DNA of 64,000 bases from Coniochaeta sp. PMI_546 (lineage: Eukaryota > Ascomycota > Sordariomycetes > Coniochaetales > Coniochaetaceae), in NCBI GenBank assembly GCA_021432605.1, contig MU271150.1:620001-684000 (forward strand), written 5' to 3'. Both the position numbers and the translations under genes were made by a program. Below, piece by piece: positions 31,970 through 42,399 of this stretch (the first letter of the stretch is position 1; every line of letters begins with the position of its first letter). The notes under the pieces were generated by a model, which saw only the letters and a list, made by a program, of their open reading frames with translations, was not told the DNA's origin and ran no database searches.

Positions 31970-33831
31970 ATGGCCGGCCCTGCGTCTTCTGCGTCTTCCA
32001 CCCCGAGATCAAGGCGCAAGGCGGTCAAGAAGCCGACCGCCAATGTCGTCGTCGTTGCCCCCGACCAGCACCTCTCCAAAGCCGAAGCACTCGTTCGGAC
32101 GCCCACCTTCCCGCTTGCAGCGTTTCTTTGGCCAGCCCGCGGCTCAGTCTCACAATGGGAAATTTTGCCGTTAATATTGATGGTGGCTGGCTTGTTCAGG
32201 TGGGCTGCTGGGTTTTGGGGATATTCAGGTGCGTTGGAAACAAGAGGTTGTGACCAGGCGTAATACGCGGAACTGACGGGAAACCAGGTCTTGGAAACCC
32301 GCCCATGTTTGGAGACTATGAGGCACAGAGACACTGGATGGAGGTTACCACACAACTGCCAGTCTCGCAATGGTACTTCCACGACCTCCTCTGGTGGGGA
32401 CTCGACTACCCGCCCCTGACAGCGTACCACAGCTGGCTCTGCGGGAAGCTAGGCGCGCTCATCAATCCGGAGTGGTTTGCTTTGTACACCTCCCGCGGTT
32501 CCGACGACGCCAACTTGAAGATCTTCATGAGAGGCACTGTTATTGTCTCCGAGTACCTGATATACATTCCGGCGGTTGTCATATTTGTCCGACGGTACAG
32601 TAGACTCAGTGGAGTGGCCACATGGTCGGCTTGGGTCGCCCTTGTGGCTATCCTGATGCAACCGGCTACCATACTCATCGACCACATCCACTTCCAGTAT
32701 AACACCGTCATGCTTGGCTTCGTGCTGGCCAGCATGTCGAGCATGGTCGCTGGGCGATACTACTGGGCTTCCGTGTTCTTCGTGGCGGCACTGGGCTTCA
32801 AGCAGATGGCCCTGTACTACGCGTTCTCCGTGTTTGCCTATCTACTTGGAAACTGCGTGTTCCCAAGGATCAATGCCCCGCGATTCGTCGGGATAGCAGC
32901 TGTCACATTGGTATCGTTCGCTGTGCTGTTACTTCCAATTGTGCTCGGCACTCTCTACGATGTCTCCCACGGGGTGGATTCGCGACCAGATCTAGACGGT
33001 CCGCGGCCACCCTTGCCACTATTTCCAGAACTCGGAAAGTATGTGGACAGCGAGGCCATGTACTACCCGGTCATTGAGCAGCTACTCCAAATGGTCCACC
33101 GGGTGTTCCCCTTTGCTCGCGGCTTGTTCGAAGACAAGGTGGCCAACTTCTGGTGTGCACTGAATGTCGCTGTGAAGTTGAAGAAGTATCCGTCAGAAAT
33201 CCTTCAGCGGGCTGCGCTGATTGCGACTCTTGCTTCGATAATCCCCCCCAATCTCATCCTCTTTTTCCGACCGAAGAAAGCTTTACTGCCATTGGCTTTC
33301 GCCGCGACGGCCTGGGGCTTCTTCCTCTTCAGTTACCAGGTGCATGAGAAGAGTGTGCTCCTACCTCTTATGCCGATGACGTTGCTCCTTGCCGGAAAGC
33401 AAGGCCTCACGAAAGACACTCGAGCCTGGGTGGGCTTCGCCAACCTGCTTGGGTGTTGGACCATGTTCCCGCTGCTTTCACGGGTTGAACTTCGCATCCC
33501 ATACACCGTCTTGACTCTCCTGTGGGCATACCTCCTCGGCCTACCCCCGACGTCCTTGAGCGCCTACTTCCAGGAGGGGTCGAGCGTCTGGACGCAGTGG
33601 GGCACGTTCTTCGTCCACACTGCTTTTTATTTAGCTATGGCGCTGTGGCATGTACTGGAGATGGCGTCGAAGCCGCCGAAAGACAAGCCGGATCTCTGGG
33701 TCGTTGCGAATGTCGGGATTGGAGCAGCCGGGTTCATGATCTGTTATCTGTGGTGTTTGTGGCGGCTCGCGGTCGAGGGCGAGGTTATACCCAAGTCGTG
33801 GACGAGGAAGGTGAAGGCTAAAACTCAATGA
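31970..33831 (+). CDS. ALG6: dolichyl pyrophosphate Man9GlcNAc2 alpha-1,3-glucosyltransferase
   Basis: ER membrane enzyme (GT57) that adds the first glucose from Dol-P-Glc to the lipid-linked N-glycan precursor. Exons 31970-32228 and 32288-33831 (59-nt intron) give 600 residues. The luminal loop after the first membrane helix carries the family signature GNPPMFGDYEAQRHWMEVT and WYFHDLLWWGLDYPPLTAYH. About ten further membrane helices follow. The motif HFQYNTVMLGF and QVHEKSVLLPLMP near 370 are also typical. ATG 31970 lies inside an upstream-open frame; it is the first ATG and has a good context. Basic N-terminus (RSRRKAVKKP) is cytosolic. Confidence 0.94.
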
Positions 33832-35959
33832 TGATGGGACTGGATGGGTGTGTTGGAAAACTACACCTTAGAGGCGGGTTGACAGAAAAATCAAACCTCA
33901 GAGCACTTCTCAATTGAGTGTGGCTTTCGACAGATGTGCATTGACAACTCGCTTTTTGGCCTATGATATCTCCGTGAGGCATCAACCCAATCTTGCAGTC
34001 CCTACTATCAGTATGCAGTAAGCCAGGGTTACCTTAGTCTACAGCTAAGCCTCTAAGCCTCAGAACTAGCACGCACGTGGAGAGCTGAGCATCTCGATTC
34101 TCGAGCTATCACTTGCACTGCAAATCCCTCGGTTCTTTCCATCCTGAAGTTGTCCGCCCGCCCGCCTTTGAAGTTTAGACATCGGCATCTTTTTAGGCCA
34201 GTGTTGTATGTGCTATGCAACGGTAGGAGCAAACATGACGATCGCAAAGCTCAGTCAGCGATACCTTTATTCTTCGTATTATGGAGTGTTTTAAGTAGCA
34301 CTCAATACAGTAGGTACCTTGCTGAACGATTTGAATGAGACACCCCATAATAACCGCGGCTTGTTCCTCCTAGTGCTGCTATGGTAAGTTCCTAGCGTTG
34401 TGCTAGCGTCCTTTTACCGTAATAAGCGCGCCGAAGATGGTTGCAAGGGCTGCAAGTCTACATCAAACAACCTCAACTTCCTTTCCACCTATGGACGACC
34501 ATATGGCCCGGTGCGATCGCCCGCTACCGGCCACAGATGCTCTCATCATCTCCAGTCTGAGATTAAAGCTCATTGGCGGTGACTTTGGATGATCTAGCAG
34601 CGAAGCAATGTGGGGCTCGCGGTGCTGATTGTCGCCGTCTAAGGTAAGTAGCTGGTTCAGCCCTGGGCAGCCCAAAGTTGAAGAATGGCCGTCGGAATAC
34701 CGAACGAATCAGGATCATTTTGGCCTACAATCATGATTTCCAGGTTTGCTCAGCCGGCATAGATGGCCTGTGATCCAGCGTGGGATCGAGATGGTGCTGA
34801 CATGTTGTCAGTGGTCAACTAGCAAGGAAGTCCGTGGTCATCATTCAGCTTCTATCCACCTTGCTGCTCACTACCGTATCGTTCGTTTCTTTCCGCATCG
34901 CAATTGCTTGTTCATCTATCAGGATCTCGACATGGATTGTGTTCCGCCAAGCCGCTGACTACATCGTCTTGTGGCGTAATCAGGCCCTCCCTTCCTGGCC
35001 GTCATCATAACCGGTGCTGTGTAACAAAGAACGGCAGGCATTGCCAATTCTGCCAGGCACGATATAAGCGGCACCTTTGCTAAAGATGTATCTCACCGGA
35101 CCGGCAGTCAAAGAAGCCGGAGACGCCACCTCCTCAGTGACCGAGAAACCTGGCCTTGACAAGGACGGACTTGACTGTTAGGTCACTTCTATCCGCGACT
35201 CGAATGACGATGGTGTCGAAGCCAAGTGGTTTCAACTCGATCCTCTTTGTTGATATCGGAGAAAACGGGGTGTCCGGATCGTAGCCACCATCGACATTGA
35301 CCTTCCTACATCTCATATGAATCTTCCCGGCCCCTGCTCTCATCTCTCTTCCTGATGGAGTTTTGATGGTGTACCGCTGTAAAACTATCTTTGCACATGC
35401 ATGCTCCACCGGCTTGGCAGCTTTTCGCACCTATCCAAGCCGTCTCTCATATGCACCATCTCATGCAGCCAGCATAGCTCAGCCCCCACAAGGCCAGCAC
35501 CACAGCATCGGCGCATCCTTCCCTTTCTGCTGTCTCGAGTGAGAAATACGGGCTAGTCGAGCCAACAGCGACCTGTCTGTCGAGCTTCTCCGCCTGTTCA
35601 GCCATACCCTCGTTCTCCTTGCCCTCCACCACCAAGACAGTCTGGGTGCTACCCGGCTTTAGCGATCCTGACCCGTGCTGTATGTGGCTAGCCGGGATCA
35701 GTGTAAGTCGGTACCTAGACTCAACAGCCCCCTTCGTGCAGCCCGCACGCCGCCCTCATCTGGTGGCTTACAGCCATTTTCCCGGGAGGCGTGATACCGT
35801 TACCACACCACGCTTTATAGTTGCAACCCGGCCCCAGCTCATCCTCCCACTTCTTCTTCTTGTTCTTTCGTCTTCTCTTGTGCCCTGCCATCATACACCG
35901 ACATCGGGCTCCAACTACCATAATCTAGTGGATATACGACTGGACGATACCTAGTCAAG
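33832..35959. other. gene-poor stretch with orphan minus-strand frames
   Basis: About 2.1 kb. The part to 34970 holds nothing I recognise. Between 34980 and 35635 three consecutive minus-strand frames look partly coding: 35635-35447 (ends LALWGLSYAGCMRWC), 35430-35134 (contains HMRCRKVNVDGGYDPDTPF and KRIELKPLGFDTIVIRVA) and 35162-34980 (GPVRYIFSKGAAYIVPGR). They could be exons of one small gene, but no clean splice set joins them. The rest is the promoter of the cupredoxin-like gene. Confidence 0.35.
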
Positions 35960-37320
35960 ATGTGGACAAGGTTGATAATAGCAGTGGCAGCTGCTCTTGC
36001 TGTGGGAATAGAAGGACAGGAGCTAGAGGCAACAACAGTGACGCCGGCGGCGGCGAAAAGGGCAACGACCGCCACGACCGCTGGTGCAACTCACACCATC
36101 CTAGTTGGCGCCGAGGGCTTCAAGTTCTCCCCGAATCAATATACCAATGTCCCTATTGGCGATATCATCGGTGCGTAGGATCCTTTGAAGGCGATCGTCC
36201 TGTGCCCACGCTTACAACCTCACAGAGTTTCGGCTATATCCTGGCAATCACACCGTCGCACGCTCAGATTTTGGCACACCATGCCTACCATATGAGTATA
36301 CAGGACTCAACAGGCAGGGTTTTTTCAGTGGTTACATAGGGCCCCAAGTCATCACAAACGATGTGAGCCTATCTGATCTCTTTCTTCCTGAGCGTGACGC
36401 TGACTTGACCTCCCCAGCTTCCCAAGCTCCAGGTCCGGGTCAACGATACCGAACCTATATTTTTCTACTGCACTGCTCCTGGTTCGTGTTTCCAGCACCA
36501 GATGGTCGGAGTGGTCAACCCCAATAGCACAGAAACGTTGGATCTGCAGGAGCAGTATGCCATCAACGCGACCATGCAGCTAGCTCCTGGAGAACCCTTT
36601 CCCTCAGAGACGGTAAACCCATCAAATACACCATCAGCTAGCAGCACAAACGCAGCGAGCACAGATAATCACGATCATCATGGTCTTAGTGCTGGCGCGA
36701 TCGCAGGTATTGCAATTGGAGGTGCGGCAGTTCTCGTTCTCGCCGGAGCGTTAGTCTTCCTTTGCGGACGCAGAGGTGGTCTCGACAAAGCATATCGCAG
36801 GAGCACGCAGACATTCCCGCCGCCGATGGTCGACACTAAGTACAGCCCGAGCAACCCGAAGAGCCCCGGCCAGGAGACTTACGCGACAGCCCACTACTCA
36901 ACCCCAGTGGCCAATGACCCTTATCGGACCAACAGCCCTCACACTTACGCCTCATCGCCACCACCCATGACTCCTAGCAGCCATCCGGCTTATAGCACGT
37001 ACTCCTCAACTGGAGGACATGCGAACGTGCAAAGCCCGCTCATGGCCGGCATGACGGATGGAACGCAAGGCTATTAGTGAGTTTCTTCGCCCCCGTTGTC
37101 TCGCGTAACGCTTTCCTGACACCCCGCTAGTCCCGGAATTACTCCTCCACCAGCAGAAATACAGTCTCACCCCTACCCGCAACCCATGCAAGCAGCTCCG
37201 GTTGAGCTGCCGACGTCAACGGACCCTGGAAACTCACCATTACCAGGATACAAGCCAGGAAGGCAATATTCGTGGTCTCAAGGACAGGAGACACAATACC
37301 GGCCGGGCAGCAAGGCGTGA
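35960..37320 (+). CDS. membrane-anchored cupredoxin-like cell-surface protein
   Basis: Exons 35960-36170, 36226-36362, 36418-37076 and 37131-37320 (introns 55, 55, 54 nt) give 398 residues. A signal peptide covers about 1-20 (MWTRLIIAVAAALAVGIEGQ). The cupredoxin fold at about 45-165 shows the copper-site layout seen in fungal extracellular serine-rich proteins: GDIIEFRLYPGNHTVARS, then FFYCTAPGSCFQHQMVGV with candidate His, Cys, His and Met ligands. A Ser/Thr/Asn-rich stalk leads to one membrane helix near 208-235 (AGAIAGIAIGGAAVLVLAGA) with a following basic stop-transfer, then a Pro/Ser/Tyr-rich cytosolic tail. The last donor overlaps a TAG (TA|GTGAGT), so an unspliced message ends after GTQGY. 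Confidence 0.82.
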
Positions 37321-39214
37321 CGACTTGAAAAAGGTGGGAATTAAGACGGATCACATGACAGTGCCTCAGGCGTTCGAATTCCAAGATATTTCCTACGGAC
37401 TATATGGGTGTCTATTTCGGTACATAATCGCCACGAAGATTCCCAGCGTCGATATACCGACGCGAACGGCGCTGCGAGACATGGCATCAAAGGCGTTAAA
37501 GGAGCCCTCGAGAAGTGAGAACAAAGGCATGATTTTAGAGAGCCTTGATACCACCTGTTGTTCTTGCAGCGATTCTGCTCATGTCTTGTCGTACAATTAC
37601 TTGACTTGGATATTTTTATCACACATTTCCAGCATGCTTGCAGTTTGACAGCCTGGTGCGGCTTCGCGCGATCTTCACACTTTGCACTTAATTGATCTGG
37701 ATTTAGACAAGGCTCTAACATGGTGCCATCATTTTCCTGAAACCAAACTACATCTAGCTATTCCTGACGCCACCGATACCAACGGCCCTTCTGTCAACAC
37801 CCTGCCCAGGAAAGGTGCGGGATCACAAGATGGCGTGGTCGAGGCTTTCTATATAAAGAAAACGGTAGTGCCATGCTGCTACCTTACCCACTCACACCTC
37901 GCACAATCAACCACACCTGCAGGCACAGCCAATCCCGCGGGCAGCAAACACGGCTAACACAGTGATTGACGCCAGTAGTCAGGAACAAGCGAGTCGAGCC
38001 GATATCTCAAGGATATCTCCCAACCTCCAACGAGGTACACGTGTAGAACTGCGATCGAGCATTTCACTCCGGCGGCACTATGGACTGCTAAGAAATGTGA
38101 AAGAGTTCAAGTATCCTGTCGGCAAAGGAAGGGCCGAGGGCTGGGGCCAACAGACCCGCGACCAGGACACAGCGACGGATCTGGTCCCGCGTGTAGATCA
38201 CCTCATGCGAACAGGTCGTACCACTTCCTCCTCCCTCTTCCGGTACTTCCCCAGCTGGGTTTCTCAACAGGGCGGGTACGTATCAAGCGCGGTTAGCCGG
38301 GTAAAATAGACGCCTTGCATCGATCCTCCCCACTTCCCCGATTGGAGTTCTTATAGTAGGCTCATATAGTCGTGTAACCTTCAAGATAGGAATGTGTAAA
38401 CTCGATGAACAGCTGCAGCGTCGCCTAACCGGCTAGCGAGGAATGATTAGAGATAGATCCCGGCTCGGGATTATGCATGGATCGTGACGCTTGCATGGGT
38501 AGTTCGAGTTGGAGTGTACTACGTACCTTTGGCAGCCACTGGCCCTGAAATTAAGGTACAGCGACGGTCAATCGACTGGTATGACGTGCGCAGATTGCTT
38601 GAGGTCAGTATACATGCCGACAGCCTGACACTATTGGGGTGTTTCTATCTTCAGCACCAAGTGACGACGATGTCTTTATTTAAGTTTAAACGGACGTTGG
38701 TCTAGAGGTGTAAACCAGGACACGTGAGATGGAGAGACAAAGAACTTCTAAGACTGTTCGCCGTGAAGGGCCCTGCTACGAGTGATGCATTCGGACCGAC
38801 GACAGTCGTCGACATTCGAACTCTTGGCTAATACGTGCTCCAACATCTAAGGGGCAGCCCTTTTAAAAAGAGTTATCGTCGAGGTATTGCCCATCCAGTA
38901 GAGAACAGAATAAGCCGGCCGCGGACAAAACCCTCAATGTGTGTGACGTTTCAGGACTGAGAAGAATGAAGTGTTTGGTGACGCATTTAGTTCGAGAATC
39001 TCGGTGGAAGACTTCAGTATCTTGGAAGTTAGGTTGGAATAGGCTTGTCATTGAGAAGCCTTGGCTACGAGGTATTGCAGACAATGTGCCCCTGCCCCCT
39101 CCCCCCCTTCTCGCCGAAACAAGCAAGTGCCCACGCGTCATATCCGCCGTCGTTCACCTTTGCTTGGAAGTTGCATGTCTTTAAGAATGGTACCATTAGA
39201 GCGAGGCAAGCCAC
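37321..39214. other. gene-poor intergenic stretch
   Basis: About 1.9 kb, the longest stretch without a supported gene apart from 33.8-35.9 kb. Open frames at 37682-37957 and 37962-38309 lack motifs; the second has no ATG. No tRNA, 5S rRNA or transposon recognised. Contains the 3' ends of both flanking genes. Confidence 0.4.
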
Positions 39215-40341
39215 CTAGATGTCAATACCTTCCATCTCGGCAGCCCTTTCGATATACTTGCGGACCTGGTTAAGCTGTGAGTGACTGTTCATAATCCAGG
39301 AGATATAGGTTAACGAAAAATGATGAGCACTTACCTCCTTGTCCGGAGCAAGCTCTAAAGCAAGCATTCCGTCACTATCCTTCTTGTCCGTCTCTGCTCC
39401 GGCCTTCAACAGTGCAACAGCTGCGTCTCCTACAGCAGGCCGTGTCAGTATATCGATATTTTCGGTAAGTATTCGTTGGGCCTTACCGTGACCTTCCGCC
39501 ACGGCGTGATGCAAGGCTGTGTATCCGGCGACGTCTGTGGCATTCAAAGGGCTCTTGTTCTTGATCAACAGGTTGATCATGGGCACCGAACCTACGGCAG
39601 CGGCCCGGTGTATGGCGTACTGGCCCCGTTTGTCCCTGACGCGCGCTGATGCTGGGGGTTTTAGCTCGAAGAACTTGCGAGCTAAGTCGATGTTGTTCTT
39701 TGATGTCACGAAGTGAAGAGCTGTCTGGTTGGGTTTCAACAAAACTGCCCTCAAAACAACGTCTACGACACTTGCGCGTTCCAGAAGCGTACCTGGCCGT
39801 TGTTATCTGCGATGTCATTAGCAATATTACCGAGCCAACCATCCAGTTTGCTCAACTCACTCTTCTCATTTACGTCTGCCCCTTTGGACAGCAACAGGTC
39901 GAAAATCTTCTCTCCGTCCTTCACGCTGGCAGCAATCATAAGCGGGGTCCAGCCACTGTCGTCCTGTTGAAAAGCGTCAGATCATCGCAGGTCATGATGG
40001 GGCTAAGGGTGGCATACCTGCACATCAGGGTCAAATCCCTTCTGTTGTACCAGTAGTGACGCTATCTCGAACTGATTTGATGATGCCGCCCAGTGAATAG
40101 GTAAACGTCCATCCTCGTCTTTTTGGAAAGCAAGTTTCGGGTCTGCCTGTGTGTCGATGTCAGGCAACGCGCTCGAAATATCAGACTCATAATGCAGAAA
40201 ATACATTCAATAGCGACTCGACAATAGACACTGTGCATAATGTTAGTCACACCTTGGTTCAAGCGCCGAGCATAGACAGATCTGTATACCTCTTCCTTCC
40301 CTCGCCGCAGCGTGGATCGCGTACTTTGACTCTTTGTCCAT
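39215..40341 (-). CDS. NAS6: 26S proteasome assembly chaperone Nas6 (gankyrin-type ankyrin protein)
   Basis: Ankyrin-repeat chaperone that holds the Rpt3 ATPase during assembly of the proteasome base. Eight exons: 40341-40290, 40230-40205, 40146-40018, 39963-39861, 39806-39793, 39724-39487, 39429-39335, 39265-39215; total 708 nt, 235 residues. The joined product reads MDKESKYAIHAAAREGR, VSIVESLLNADPKLA, DEDGRLPIHWAASSNQFEIA, DDSGWTPLMIAASVKDG, NNNGQTALHFVTSKNN, GYTALHHAVAEGHGDAA, covering about seven ankyrin repeats and matching yeast Nas6 and human gankyrin. All seven introns are 54-69 nt. Two exons are very small (26 and 14 nt), yet needed for the conserved sequence. Divergent from PRP46. 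Confidence 0.93.
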
Positions 40342-40697
40342 TTTGTGCCCTCTCTGACTTCCGATTTACTATTATGGAAGCAGAGTGTATGTTTTGGATG
40401 CCGGAGATCAACGTGCAAGGTATTCTTTTTAAGCAGGTTAAGTAAGAGGGTTGAACGTCATATAAGTGATGCCTGCAATGGGAGACATGAAGTCCAAGTT
40501 GGTCTATGCACTGTCAAGTTAACACTGTACGGAAGGACTGTGAATACTGTGGCGCAAGCCTAGCCACATCAGCCACACCTCCAAAATTTGGCAAGGCTGA
40601 AGAAGCTCAGCGACCTCTATCCATGTCACCCTCATCCAACACCCGAACAATTTGATCCCTATCCACAGCTTGCCGAACGACCAGAAAACAAGCTAGT
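40342..40697. promoter_or_regulatory. divergent NAS6/PRP46 promoter
   Basis: 356 bp between start codons. I looked for a proteasome-type GGTGGCAAA element and did not find an exact copy. Confidence 0.4.
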
Positions 40698-42244
40698 ATG
40701 GCGGATGTTGCTCCTCAGGCCGCGAGCAACGCGTCAAGTGCACCCGACCTCAAGACACTCCTCCTTCAGAACGCAAGAAAATCAAAGTCCATCTACGTCG
40801 ACGCCAGCAGTCCATCCACAGGCGGCCGCAAGCGCATAAGGCTCGACCCAGCACTTGCAGCAGCAGATCCCGACCTTGACAAGACTGCTCTATCACTACG
40901 CCTTCACGCCGAGTATAAAGATGTCTTGACTCTGCCCGAGGTCATCGCGTCCAAGCTCCCAGCCGCCGGACCGCGCAGAAAGAAGACCAAGGCAGCAGCC
41001 GAGGAAGCACCAGCACCTGAAGAGCAACAGACGCGCAAGCTGATCGAAGGAATACCTGTATCACGTAGCCCATCAAGTGGTGGACCGAACTCGAACTCCC
41101 TCGTCCTCTCGCGCAACAAGCCATCTGCCGCAGCACCTGGTGGCCAACAACAACAACCAGGCCAACAATTAATGCGCCGTTCTGACGTGTCGCTCGTACA
41201 ACCCAAACCGGACTGGCATCCGCCATGGAAGTTGATGCGCGTCATATCGGGACATCTGGGATGGGTTCGTGCGCTCGCCGTGGAACCGGACAACAAGTGG
41301 TTCGCCTCGGGCGCAGGAGACAGGACGATCAAGATCTGGGACATGGCCACTGGTTCGCTGCGCTTGACCTTGACAGGCCACATATCCACCGTGCGTGGTC
41401 TAGCTGTCTCACCACGGCATCCATACCTCTTCTCATGCGGCGAGGACAAGATGGTCAAGTGCTGGGATCTAGAGCAGAACAAGGTCATCCGACATTACCA
41501 CGGCCATCTTAGCGGCGTCTACACCCTCGCCCTGCACCCGACCCTCGACGTACTAGTAACTGGCGGCCGTGACGGCGTGGCACGAGTATGGGACATGCGC
41601 ACCAGAGCCAACATCCACGTCCTCTCCGGCCACACCGGCACAGTCGCCGACCTCAAGTGCCAAGAGGCCGACCCGCAGGTCATCACCGCCTCGCTTGACT
41701 CCACTGTCCGGCTCTGGGACCTCGCGGCCGGCAAGACGATGGGCGTGCTGACGCACCACAAGAAGGGTGTGCGCGCGCTGGCCACGCATCCGTCCGAGTT
41801 CACATTTGCCAGCGGCAGCACGGGGAGCATCAAGCAGTGGAAGTGTCCCGAGGGCGCCTTCATGCAGAATTTTGAAGGACACAATGCCATCATCAACACG
41901 TTGTCGGTCAATCATGAGAATGTGCTCTTCTCCGGAGGTGATAATGGGTCCATGAGCTTTTGGGACTGGAAGTCCGGGCATCGGTTCCAGGCCCTGGACA
42001 CCACTGCCCAACCTGGATCGCTGGATGCCGAGTCTGGCATTATGAGTTCGACGTTCGATCTTTCAGGGACGAGACTGATTTGTGGTGAAGCTGATAAGAC
42101 CAGTAAGCTCCGCCTGTTTCTAACTTCAACGAGTGTCATGTGCTAATGTCTACCACAGTCAAAATATGGAAGCCGGATAATGAAGCAACGCCAGAGACAC
42201 ATCCTATTGAATGGAAGCCGACCGTGCAAAGACGGAAGTTTTAA
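40698..42244 (+). CDS. PRP46: pre-mRNA splicing factor Prp46 (PLRG1/PRL1)
   Basis: WD40 component of the Prp19-associated (NTC) complex in the active spliceosome. Exons 40698-42102 and 42159-42244 (56-nt intron) give 496 residues. The N-terminal 170 residues are Ser/Gln/Ala-rich with a basic [17 protein letters not shown] motif. The propeller begins at [20 protein letters not shown] and has seven WD repeats, each ending in IWD, CWD, VWD, LWD or FWD; the sequence [20 protein letters not shown] is highly diagnostic of this family. The last intron separates the final strand (TIKIWKPD) and the C-terminal tail ending in QRRKF. Confidence 0.95.
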
Positions 42245-42399
42245 ATAGGGCTTTGCTTGGGCTGGGCGGGTGGTTAGATGATATCCTGTACATATTTATA
42301 CATGCAAGGTGTTTGAACTGGCATCGGAACAATGAGAACATCCTCAAGCTGAGAGGATAATTGAGACAAATACGTTCCTTCATATGGGTATCTTCTATA

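Noticed and set aside
37682-38309. Pair of forward frames downstream of the cupredoxin-like gene
   Set aside because: No motif; the longer one lacks an ATG; intergenic composition.
38793-38870. Possible tRNA from a TTCGAAT word on the minus strand
   Set aside because: The bases flanking the loop do not pair, so a cloverleaf cannot form.
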